Of a DNA stretch of 24,741 bases, positions 1 through 6,907 are shown piece after piece. The position numbers and the translations under genes were made by a program. The notes under the pieces were generated by a model. It was not told where the DNA came from and searched no databases. It saw nothing but the letters and a program-made list of their open reading frames with translations. Where the stretch lies: positions 1 through 24,741 of the forward strand of contig VBJR01000238.1 in the NCBI GenBank assembly GCA_005880175.1, written 5' to 3'. Each line of letters begins with the position of its first letter. Within the stretch, counting starts at the first letter, position 1. This stretch comes from Chloroflexota bacterium (lineage in GTDB: Bacteria > Chloroflexota > Dormibacteria > Dormibacterales > Dormibacteraceae).

Positions 1-110
1 CCCCAGAGCCGAAGCTCGTCGCCACCCCCCGGACCAGCCGGGGCCGAGGCCATCGCAGCACACCGCCCCGGCTGGTGTCCAGCGGCACGTCAAGTCCGAC
101 GGTCGTGGCC
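1..110 (-). CDS. Possible N-terminal fragment of an unidentified protein, cut by the window edge
   Basis: An open frame runs from an ATG at 110 leftwards off the window. It begins MATTVGLDVPLDT. A GAGGA sequence lies four bases before the ATG, a good ribosome-binding distance, and most codons end in G or C like the real genes nearby. Only about 36 residues are visible and I recognise no family, so no function is given. The stretch between this start and the next gene's stop (111-181) shows nothing clear beyond the AT-richer TAGGGACAAT on the minus strand at about 151-160, which could be part of a promoter for it. The frame could also be chance. Confidence 0.3.
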
Positions 111-181
111 ATGCCGTCCTCGACCACGACGAGGAAAGGAAACCGCCCGCATTGTCCCTACATGAGCCGGGAGGCGCCCGC

Positions 182-1432
182 CTACTCCACGTGCAGAGCG
201 CTCTTGAACGCCGCGGCCACGGCCGGCGCGGCCAGCTCCGCCACCCTGCCGACCGCGTCGTGCTCCTCCGGCGGCGGCTTGCCCTCCGCCCCCGCCTTCT
301 TCAGCTCCTCGGTCACCAGCTCGATCGGCTTGCCCGCCAGCCACTCGCCGGCCTTCTCCGCGACCTTGTCGATGATGAACGTCCTCAGCTCCGACTGGAG
401 GAAGGTGCGCTCCAGCGTCTCTTTGCCCAGCGCCTTCGCCAGGTCGGCGATCTCGGCGTCGGACATCAGCTCCTCGGTCACGTAGCCCGAGCAGCTCTCC
501 GCCAGCATCTCCTTCAACGGGCCGCTCACCAGGGCGCCCAGGAACCCGGCCGCGAACCCGCCCGCCGACTGCCCGACCAGCTCGGTCCAGTTGAACGGCT
601 TCCCGGTCGCCGCCTGCTCGCCCGTGTCCTTCAGCGCGGCGCCCTCCATGCCCAGGAGGCCTGCCGCGCCCGCCTGCGTCAGCAGCCCCGAGGCGCCGAC
701 CGTCGCGGTGGCCTCGCCGCCCAGGATGGCGCTGGAAGCCCCCAGTGTGGCGCCGCCCGACAGCGCGGCCCCGACGGCGGCGTCCACCACGATCACGCCC
801 TCCAGGACCGTGATCGTGGTGTCCGCGCCCTCGAAGTGCGACTCCTTGTACGTCAGGTACGTCTCCCGCGCCTCCTGGTAGGCCCGGTCGGCCTCCTGGA
901 GAGCGCCACCCGCGGCCACGGGGTCGGCGGCGGCCAGCGCGCTCCGCACGTTCGCCATCGCCGTGCGGGGCCGCTCCCAGATGCCCAGCTCCGGCATCGT
1001 CACGAACCCGCCGAACGCGTCCGCGAACCAGGCCACCGTCCGGTTGTCGTCGTGGACCTGCTTCAGCGCCGCGTGGTCGCCGGCCATCAGCTCGATCCGG
1101 TTGCCCGTCCAGTCCGCCTTGTCGGAGAGGAACGCGACAGCCCGCGGGATCGTCAGGTTCTCATGGGTACCCCGGTCCGTCTCGATCCGCACCGTCTTCA
1201 CGGTCTGCTGCTGGTCCGGCGGCGCCGCCGGCGGCGGATCGCCCTCCTCTCGCTGGACCGCCGGCCCGCCGGCGATCAGGGCGCTGACGGCCTGGTTGCC
1301 GGCCGTCCGCTGCAGGTCGAGCAGCGCGTGGCCGGAGGGGTGCCGGTCGGGCACCGGGACGCCGCCCGGCTCGGCGCGCTTCGGCCGGGCCGGGCCGGAT
1401 CTGATCGCCCGCTCGGATCTGGACTGACGCAC
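182..1432 (-). CDS. eCIS-associated-type protein with LQRTAGN leader; candidate cargo or toxin
   Basis: The protein is 416 residues from a GTG at 1432. This start was chosen because it gives a short basic leader (RQSRSERAIRSG) and lies just past the upstream gene's stop; no clear ribosome-binding site is visible. Residues 37-52 read LLDLQRTAGNQAVSAL, a motif I know from the N-termini of proteins linked to extracellular contractile injection systems, often beside DUF4157. A Pro/Gln-rich linker follows (about 66-76), then a mixed soluble region (about 78-200). Next is a long Gly/Ala-rich hydrophobic stretch (about 208-310) that could insert in membranes, and a charged helical C-terminus. I see no HExxH protease motif and recognise no toxin domain. 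No contractile sheath, tube or baseplate genes are in the window. The effector role is inference from the leader motif. Confidence 0.75.
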   Translation of the reverse strand: MRQSRSERAIRSGPARPKRAEPGGVPVPDRHPSGHALLDLQRTAGNQAVSALIAGGPAVQREEGDPPPAAPPDQQQTVKTVRIETDRGTHENLTIPRAVAFLSDKADWTGNRIELMAGDHAALKQVHDDNRTVAWFADAFGGFVTMPELGIWERPRTAMANVRSALAAADPVAAGGALQEADRAYQEARETYLTYKESHFEGADTTITVLEGVIVVDAAVGAALSGGATLGASSAILGGEATATVGASGLLTQAGAAGLLGMEGAALKDTGEQAATGKPFNWTELVGQSAGGFAAGFLGALVSGPLKEMLAESCSGYVTEELMSDAEIADLAKALGKETLERTFLQSELRTFIIDKVAEKAGEWLAGKPIELVTEELKKAGAEGKPPPEEHDAVGRVAELAAPAVAAAFKSALHVE

Positions 1433-1467
1433 GGTCGGCAGCGTCGGCGCCGCCGCTGAAGAGCCGC

Positions 1468-2679
1468 TTAAGCGTCGCCCGGCGGGTCGATCTCCGTGAC
1501 CAGGCGGTACCCGCGCCCGCGCAGCGTGACGATCGACGCCGGCACCCGCAGCGTCTCCAGCTTGATGCGCAGCCGGGCGATGTAGTTGCGGAGCTGCGCC
1601 TCGGTGCTGACCTCGCGGTCCCAGGCCACCCGGATGAGCTCGGCCGCGTGGATGGGCCGGCCCGCCTGCTCCAGGAGCACGCGCAGCAGCGCCGCCTCCA
1701 GTCGGCTCAGGCCGACCGCCCGGCCGCGGTACGCCATCGTGCCGCTGACAGGGTCGAAGAAGAGGCCCGACGACTGCAGCTCGCGGCGCCGCCACAGCGA
1801 GGCCCGCTGCTGGAGCCATTCGACCTCGCCGTCCAGCGCGGCCAGCTCGCGGCGCAGGGCCGACGACCGCTGCTGGCGGTCCATCCGCCACCGGGTCCGC
1901 TCGCGCAGCGCCATCTTGTAGTCGCGCATGTGCTCGTAGATCGCGGCCAGCCGGCTGACGTCCACCGACTGGGGGTCGTCGCCGTGCACCTCCAGGCCAC
2001 CCTCGGCAACCGCCAGCCAGCGCTCCTGGCGCTCCCGCGCCAGGACGTTGCCGAGCGCCTGGTCCAGGTCGAGCCCCGCCCGCTCCCGCTCCGGGAACGA
2101 GTGCTCGGGCACGCAGTACGGGTTCTGGCAGAGCGTGCCCTCGATGACCAGCCACGGGTGAGTGGACACCACCTCGAGCAGCGCGGCGTCGTCGAACCGG
2201 CTGCGGTCGTACTGGCAGATGACCGCGGCGGGCACCTCGTTGAGCGCGCCCGTGACCAGCGACTCGTACTGGACCAGGCGCTCGTGCGTGGGATCCGACG
2301 GGATCGTCCAGCCCATGTCGCCGACGCCCCGGACGCCGACGTAGCCGGCGGCCTCCGCCTCGGTGGCCCGGTCGTGCAGGAAGGTCAGCAGGCCCTCGAT
2401 CTCGAACTCGTCCGGCTTGGTCGGCAGCAGCCGGCGGTCGGCCACCTGCAGGGCGGACGACTGCATCGCGCCGGAGACATCCAGCCCGGCCCTGGCCAGG
2501 GCCTGGACCGCGGCCGTGTCGTCCGACTGGTCGTGGACATAGACGCATCGCAGACGCTGCCCGAGGCTGGCCCGGAAGAAGGCCGCCGTCACGTCGATCT
2601 GCTCGTCGCGGCTCTCGTAGATGTGGCCGGCGTGCGTATGCTCCGAGAGCCGCAGGCCCCGGCTCCCCACGTGCGACAT
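1468..2679 (-). CDS. MEDS sensory domain protein with C-terminal OmpR-type winged-helix DNA-binding domain
   Basis: This is a likely one-component transcription regulator of 403 residues. The N-terminal half has the features of the MEDS (DcmR sensory) domain: HIYESRDEQ, then F-x-A-S-L-G-Q-R-L-R-C-V-Y-V, EIEGLLTFLHD, ALICQYD-like AVICQYDRSRF and a closing HPWLVIEGTL. A helical, Arg-rich linker follows. The last ~100 residues form a PhoB/OmpR-type winged helix (SRLEAALLRVLLEQAGRPI, then LRNYIARLRIKLE and a closing LRGRGYRLV wing). No receiver aspartate pocket is present, so it is not a classic two-component response regulator. I chose the ATG at 2679 because GGTGAGG precedes it. A GTG at 2733 would add 18 residues but has no ribosome-binding site. 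It lies 35 bp upstream of the eCIS-type gene, so the two may be co-transcribed. The inverted repeat at 2769-2787 is a candidate autoregulatory site. Confidence 0.85.
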   Translation of the reverse strand: MSHVGSRGLRLSEHTHAGHIYESRDEQIDVTAAFFRASLGQRLRCVYVHDQSDDTAAVQALARAGLDVSGAMQSSALQVADRRLLPTKPDEFEIEGLLTFLHDRATEAEAAGYVGVRGVGDMGWTIPSDPTHERLVQYESLVTGALNEVPAAVICQYDRSRFDDAALLEVVSTHPWLVIEGTLCQNPYCVPEHSFPERERAGLDLDQALGNVLARERQERWLAVAEGGLEVHGDDPQSVDVSRLAAIYEHMRDYKMALRERTRWRMDRQQRSSALRRELAALDGEVEWLQQRASLWRRRELQSSGLFFDPVSGTMAYRGRAVGLSRLEAALLRVLLEQAGRPIHAAELIRVAWDREVSTEAQLRNYIARLRIKLETLRVPASIVTLRGRGYRLVTEIDPPGDA

Positions 2680-2768
2680 GCCCTCACCCAGGTCCCCGTT
2701 CGCGCCGTGCGCGCCAGGGTCCTGATCGTTCACCTAGCGGAGGATAGGCGGGCGGCCCGGCGGTTGGT

Positions 2769-2787
2769 ATTGCACAAATGTTGCAAT
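2769..2787. promoter_or_regulatory. AT-rich inverted repeat upstream of the MEDS regulator
   Basis: ATTGCA (2769-2774) and TGCAAT (2782-2787) are perfect inverted arms around a 7-base spacer. This is an AT-rich island in very GC-rich DNA, placed between the end of the DivIVA-like gene and the start of the MEDS regulator. The size and position suit a dimer operator. Binding by the MEDS regulator itself is inference. I could not fit a convincing -35/-10 pair to it. Confidence 0.5.
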
Positions 2788-2804
2788 GCGACACGGCGCG
2801 GCGG

Positions 2805-3614
2805 TCAGTCGCCGCGCCGGGCCGGGCCGGCCTCCTCGGCGTCCTCGTCGCCGTCCTCCTCGTCCTCCCCGGTGTCCTGCGCGTTGACCAGGGCGAGGTG
2901 CCCGTTCGCCGGGGCCGCGAGCTCGGCCTCCGCCTGCACGGCCTCGGCCAGCAGCTCGCCGAGGTCGGAGTGGATCCGGCCCAGGTAGTCGAGCATGCGG
3001 TCGCGAGACTCGCGCAGCCGCTCGGTGTCGGTGCGCATCGCCGTCTGCTCGGCGCCCGCGCGCTGGAGCGTGCGATCGGCGGCGTCCTGGGCGTGCTGCA
3101 GCGCCGTCCGGGCCTGCTCCTCGGCCTGGCCCCGGATCGCGGCCACGGCCTGAGCGGCCTCCGCGAGGATCCGCTCCCGCTCCGCCTCGGCGTGCGCCAC
3201 GATCTCGGCCGCCTCCGCCTCCAGCTCGGCGGCCCGCCGCTCGGTCCGCTCCATGTGGGCGGTGGCGCGGCTCTCGGCCGCGTCCACGACCTCGCGGCCG
3301 CGGGTCTGGGCCTCCTCGATCAGGAGCTTGGCGGAGGCGCCCGCCTGGGCCAGCACGCGCCCGGCCTCGGCGCCCAGCTGCTCGAACGAGGGCGGCTCCT
3401 GGGCCTCGCGCAGGGTCGCCACCTCGGTCCGCAGCTGGGCGGCGGAGCGCTCGGACAGCTCGGCCCGGCGGCGCTCGGCGGTCAGCCGGACGGTGAGGTC
3501 CTGGACGAACGCGTCCACCTGCTGTCGGTCGTAGCCGCGGAGGGCGACGGGGAATTCCGGGATGCCGATCTCGAGATCGGTCGGTGGTGTACTGCCCTGC
3601 TCGACTACGCTCAT
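2805..3614 (-). CDS. DivIVA-domain coiled-coil protein
   Basis: The protein is 269 residues from the ATG at 3614, which has AAGGAGA seven bases upstream. The N-terminus matches a DivIVA/GpsB-type membrane-curvature domain: after a Pro/Thr tail comes I-P-E-F-P-V-A-L-R-G-Y-D-R-Q-Q-V-D-A-F (about 18-36), the usual signature where the Arg-Gly-Tyr-Asp segment leads into the first helix. From about 40 to 225 it is an almost unbroken Ala/Glu/Arg-rich heptad coiled coil. The last ~25 residues are very acidic (GEDEEDGDEDAEEA) and probably disordered. Members of this family mark poles or septa and help organise growth and division. Whether this is the main DivIVA/Wag31 or a paralogue cannot be told, since no division genes are adjacent. 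It is divergent from the methyltransferase gene. Confidence 0.85.
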   Translation of the reverse strand: MSVVEQGSTPPTDLEIGIPEFPVALRGYDRQQVDAFVQDLTVRLTAERRRAELSERSAAQLRTEVATLREAQEPPSFEQLGAEAGRVLAQAGASAKLLIEEAQTRGREVVDAAESRATAHMERTERRAAELEAEAAEIVAHAEAERERILAEAAQAVAAIRGQAEEQARTALQHAQDAADRTLQRAGAEQTAMRTDTERLRESRDRMLDYLGRIHSDLGELLAEAVQAEAELAAPANGHLALVNAQDTGEDEEDGDEDAEEAGPARRGD

Positions 3615-3690
3615 GGAGACTCTCCTTGCGAACGAACGACGACCTGGGCACTCACCGCCTGGCACGCCCTTCCCAGTAATAGGCAGCCAA
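3615..3690. other. Divergent intergenic region between the DivIVA-like and TRM11-like genes
   Basis: About 76 bp separate the two divergent starts and must carry or overlap both promoters. It holds the ribosome-binding site of the DivIVA-like gene (AAGGAGA on the minus strand) and an AT-richer patch, TAATAG at 3677-3682, about eight bases before the TTG at 3691. That spacing would suit a -10 box of a leaderless transcript, but no -35 is recognisable. Promoter assignment is weak. Confidence 0.25.
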
Positions 3691-4731
3691 TTGTCCTCGC
3701 TTGGAACCGGGCATGGCAACGGCCACAATCGATACGCGCTGCTCGTGCTCCCCGCCGCGAACCGCGTGTACACCCGGGCGTCGTGGGAGCTGGCGCGAAG
3801 CGAGCTGGCCGTGTTCAATCGCACGGTCCTCGGAGGCCGCCTCGGCGACATCGAGCGCTGCGAGATCGGCGGGGTGCCGTACGTCGGGTTCTCCGCGTCC
3901 ACGCTGCAGCCCCGCGACGCGGCGTTCCTGGCCAATCTGTCCTCCGCGCACGCACTGTTCCAGGTCCACGGGCGCCTGCTGGAACCGGTCGAGCTGCGGC
4001 CCCTGGATCGCTTCGACGACGACGTGGTCTCGATCCAGCGCTACGCCGGGAAGACGAACGAGCGGTTCACCCGGCTCCTGCTGAACGTCACGATCCTCGC
4101 GTCGGCTTTCGGCGGAGAGCTGCTGGACCGCCGCTTCCGGGTGCTCGATCCGCTCTGCGGCCGGGGCACCACGCTGAACCAGGCGCTGATGTACGGGTTC
4201 GACGCGGCGGGCATGGATCTCGATGGGCGCGACTTCGACGCGTATGCGCAGTTCATCCGAACCTGGCTCCAGCACAAGCGCATCAAGCACCGGGCCGACG
4301 TGACCACGGTGCGGCGGGACCGGCGGGCGGTGGGCCGGCGGCTGGACGTCACGCTGACGGCCGACGGCATCGAGATCACGGTCGTCAACGCGGACACGTG
4401 CCGGGCGCTGGAGTTCTTCCGCAAGCGCTGGTTCGACGTGCTGGTGGCGGACCTGCCCTACGGCGTGCAGCACGGCAGCCGCGCCGGCGCCGACCTGGCA
4501 CGCGGCCCGCTGGAGCTGCTGGCGCGGGCGCTGCCGGTCTGGGCCGAGCTGCTGCGGCCGGGCGGCGCGCTGGGCCTGGCCTGGAACGCGCACATGGCGT
4601 CCCGGGCTGCGCTGTGCGAGGCGCTGGCCGGGGCCGGGCTGGAGGTCGAGGACGCGGAGCCGTACCTGGGCTTCCGGCACCGCGTGGACCAGGCCATCGA
4701 GCGCGACGTGGTGGTTGCCCGCCGGCCATAA
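3691..4731 (+). CDS. TRM11/UPF0020-type SAM-dependent methyltransferase
   Basis: This is a Rossmann-type N-methyltransferase resembling the TRM11 family, which methylates guanosine N2 in tRNA in archaea and eukaryotes; the bacterial substrate is unknown. The visible SAM-binding motif I is LDPLCGRGTTLNQALM (about residues 152-167 from the TTG start), followed by GMDLD. The catalytic motif IV is ADLPYGVQHG (about 253-262), in place of the usual N/D-P-P-Y. The conserved N-terminus of this family starts around RYALLVLPAANRVY, so the start must lie just before it. The only nearby in-frame options are TTG 3691 (346 aa) and ATG 3613 (372 aa, which would overlap the divergent gene's start). I prefer the TTG, with low certainty. 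The HAD gene starts 10 bp downstream and is probably co-transcribed. Confidence 0.8.
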   Translation: MSSLGTGHGNGHNRYALLVLPAANRVYTRASWELARSELAVFNRTVLGGRLGDIERCEIGGVPYVGFSASTLQPRDAAFLANLSSAHALFQVHGRLLEPVELRPLDRFDDDVVSIQRYAGKTNERFTRLLLNVTILASAFGGELLDRRFRVLDPLCGRGTTLNQALMYGFDAAGMDLDGRDFDAYAQFIRTWLQHKRIKHRADVTTVRRDRRAVGRRLDVTLTADGIEITVVNADTCRALEFFRKRWFDVLVADLPYGVQHGSRAGADLARGPLELLARALPVWAELLRPGGALGLAWNAHMASRAALCEALAGAGLEVEDAEPYLGFRHRVDQAIERDVVVARRP

Positions 4732-4741
4732 TGCTGGCGCC

Positions 4742-5470
4742 GTGACCGGGGCGGTCCTGCTCGACCTCTATGACACGCTGGCCTGCATCGGATCGGACGC
4801 GATCGCCGCCGCCCGGCGGCGCGGCGCCGAGCTGGCCGGCGTGGACCCGGACTGCCTGCTCGACCGCTGGCGCGACACGGTGGATGCGCGCAGCGCCGGC
4901 AGGATGGGCACGCCGGCCGAGGAGATCCGGCGCCTCCTGGAGGGCTGCGGCGGCGCGGCTGACGAGGACCTGGTCCGCGAGCTGACGGCGCTGGAGGGCG
5001 CCACCTGGTGGTCGGGCGTGCGGCTGTACGAGGACGTGCCGGCCGCGCTGAGCGCGCTGCGCCGCCAGGGGATCCGCCTCGCGATCGTCAGCAACTGCTC
5101 GTGGCAGACCGCGGGGGTGCTGGAGGCGACGGGCCTGGCCGGCGCGGTGGACGCGGTGGTCCTGTCGTTCGAGGTCGGCCTGCTGAAGCCGGACCCGGCG
5201 ATCCTGCGCGTGGCGCTGGAGCGGCTGGACGCCGACCCCGCCAGCTCCGTGCTGGTGGACGACCTGGCCGCCAACCTGGACGCGGCCCGCGCCCTGGGCA
5301 TGGCGACGGTGCTGATGGACCGGGCCGGCCGCGGCACGCCGGGCCACCCGGCGGCGCGGGACCTGACGGCGGCCGCGGCGGCGCTCGGGCTCAGCCCGCC
5401 CGGATCGACCGCGAGGCGTGCCGGGCCGCCGACAGCCCCGCCCGGCGGCCCAGCACTGCCCCCGCGCTGA
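4742..5470 (+). CDS. HAD-superfamily hydrolase (subfamily IA-like)
   Basis: This is a likely phosphatase or haloacid-dehalogenase-type hydrolase of 242 residues. Motif I is LLDLYDTL with nucleophile Asp8. The +2 position is Tyr, not the Asp seen in most HAD phosphatases, a pattern also found in haloacid dehalogenases and some phosphatase-like members. Motif II is IVSNCS (Ser117), motif III is the Lys in LLKPDPAIL (Lys149), and motif IV is LVDDLAANLDAA (Asp173/174). The helical cap lies between about 15 and 90. The GTG at 4742 puts the first strand directly at the N-terminus, as is normal for the family. It follows the methyltransferase stop by 10 bp. Its C-terminal ~27 residues, beyond the motif IV core and Pro-rich, overlap the convergent flavoprotein gene by 80 bp. 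The substrate is unknown. Confidence 0.85.
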   Translation: MTGAVLLDLYDTLACIGSDAIAAARRRGAELAGVDPDCLLDRWRDTVDARSAGRMGTPAEEIRRLLEGCGGAADEDLVRELTALEGATWWSGVRLYEDVPAALSALRRQGIRLAIVSNCSWQTAGVLEATGLAGAVDAVVLSFEVGLLKPDPAILRVALERLDADPASSVLVDDLAANLDAARALGMATVLMDRAGRGTPGHPAARDLTAAAAALGLSPPGSTARRAGPPTAPPGGPALPPR

Positions 5471-6890
5471 GCCCGCTGCCCCCCGGGTAGTTGTGCCAGA
5501 AGAGCCCGCCCACCAGCTCCCCGGCCGCCGTCAGGCCGGGGATCGGCCGGTCCTGCCGGTCCAGCACGCGGGCATCGGCGTCCACCCGCAGGCCGCCGAA
5601 CGTGAACGTGATGCCGCACGTCACCGCGAAGCCCAGGAACGGCGGCCGCTCCAGGGGCAGCGCCCAATTCGATTTGGGCGGCACCAGGCCCCGCGTCCGC
5701 TTGCCGTCCTTCACCGACGGGTCGAACGGCCCCGGCTCGATCGCCGCGTTGTAGGCGGCAACGGTCCGCTCCAGCCCGTCCGGGTCGATCCCCAGCCGCC
5801 CGGCCAGCTCGCGGACGCTGCCCGCCTCGGCGCGCGAGACCCCCGGCGCCGTGTACTCGTCCTGGCGGAGCAGCGGCTCGGTCTGGGCGTCGAACAGCTG
5901 GAACGCGAGCGCCCCCGGCTGGCGCAGGATCGCCGCGCCGTACTTCGCGTACGTGTAGTTCCGGTAGTCCGCGCCCTCGTCGACGAACCGCTCGCCGCCG
6001 CTGTTGACGATCAGGCCGAGCGGGTAGGACTGCCTGGTCAGCAGGTTGGTCAGCTCCCGGTCGCCCGTCGGCGGCGCGGCAGCGTCCCACGCGGTCGAGT
6101 GGCAGCCGCTCCAGTTGCCGGCCGGCGCCGCGCCCGCGCCGATCGCGGCCATCAGCGCCTCGCCGGTGTTGTACGGCGTGCCCCGGACGCGGGCCAGGTC
6201 CCAGCCCGGGCCCAGGTAGCCGGCCCGCAGCATCGGGTTCGCCTCGAAGCCGCCGGCCGCCAGCACCACCGCGCCCGCCTCGACCTGGACCCGGCCGCCC
6301 GGCGTGTCGCAGCCGACGCCGGCGATGGCTCCATCCGGGCGCGTGAGCAGGCCGACCACCGCGTGCTCGTAGCGGACCCGGAGGCCGGCGGCCGACGCCG
6401 CGCTCTGGTGCTGCGCCACCAGTCCCTTGCCGCCGCCCACCGTGCCCACGTACAGGCCGCCCCAGAACCGGTGCCGGCCGTCCACCAGGAACGACTGCCG
6501 GTCCCACGCGAGCCGGAAGCGCAGCCCCTTCGTGCGCAGCCAGCGCACCGTGTCGGTGGCCTCGTCCACGAGCACGCCCGCGAGCTCGGGGTCGCAGCGG
6601 CCCTCGGTGACCCGCCGCAGGTCGGCCAGGAAGTCGGAGCGGGTGTACCGGGGCAGGTCGGTGGCGGCCAGCCGGGCGTCGTCCCGGTCCTCGATCAGGT
6701 CCACCGCCTCGTCCAGGCTCTCCACCGCGCAGCGGAAGACGCCCGCCGTGAAGTAGCTGTTGCCCCCGGCCCACGCCTCCGGCGCCTTCTCCAGGAGCAG
6801 GACCCGGTCCGTCACCTCCAGGGCGGCGTGCGCGGCGCAGTAGCCCGCGTTGCCGCCCCCGACCACGACGACGTCGTAGCGCTCGCTCAT
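5391..6890 (-). CDS. FAD-dependent dehydrogenase of the tricarballylate dehydrogenase (TcuA)/fumarate reductase type
   Basis: The flavoprotein is 499 residues from the ATG at 6890, with GGAGG seven bases upstream. The N-terminus is the dinucleotide-binding fold YDVVVVGGGNAGYCAAHAAL, followed by EKAPEAWAGGNSYFTAG, the pattern of TcuA-like and FAD_binding_2 enzymes. Residues around VVLAAGGFEANP, a late FTFGGLRVDADARVLD, and TAAGELVGGLFWHNYPGGSGLSAG are the other conserved FAD_binding_2 blocks. TcuA oxidises tricarballylate to cis-aconitate with TcuB as electron partner. No tcuB or tcuC is nearby, so the substrate here is open and a ketosteroid- or fumarate-type role is also possible. It starts 17 bp after the membrane glycosyltransferase and is likely its operon partner. 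Its 3' end overlaps the convergent HAD gene by 80 bp. Confidence 0.85.
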   Translation of the reverse strand: MSERYDVVVVGGGNAGYCAAHAALEVTDRVLLLEKAPEAWAGGNSYFTAGVFRCAVESLDEAVDLIEDRDDARLAATDLPRYTRSDFLADLRRVTEGRCDPELAGVLVDEATDTVRWLRTKGLRFRLAWDRQSFLVDGRHRFWGGLYVGTVGGGKGLVAQHQSAASAAGLRVRYEHAVVGLLTRPDGAIAGVGCDTPGGRVQVEAGAVVLAAGGFEANPMLRAGYLGPGWDLARVRGTPYNTGEALMAAIGAGAAPAGNWSGCHSTAWDAAAPPTGDRELTNLLTRQSYPLGLIVNSGGERFVDEGADYRNYTYAKYGAAILRQPGALAFQLFDAQTEPLLRQDEYTAPGVSRAEAGSVRELAGRLGIDPDGLERTVAAYNAAIEPGPFDPSVKDGKRTRGLVPPKSNWALPLERPPFLGFAVTCGITFTFGGLRVDADARVLDRQDRPIPGLTAAGELVGGLFWHNYPGGSGLSAGAVLGRRAGLSAARHASRSIRAG

Positions 6891-6907
6891 CAGGTGGCCT
6901 CCAATGG

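Noticed and set aside
1433..2548. The eCIS-type frame stays open far upstream of 1432, through the MEDS gene
   Set aside because: The upstream part overlaps the MEDS gene in another frame and translates to Arg/Gly/Pro-rich sequence. The gene was therefore started at the GTG at 1432.
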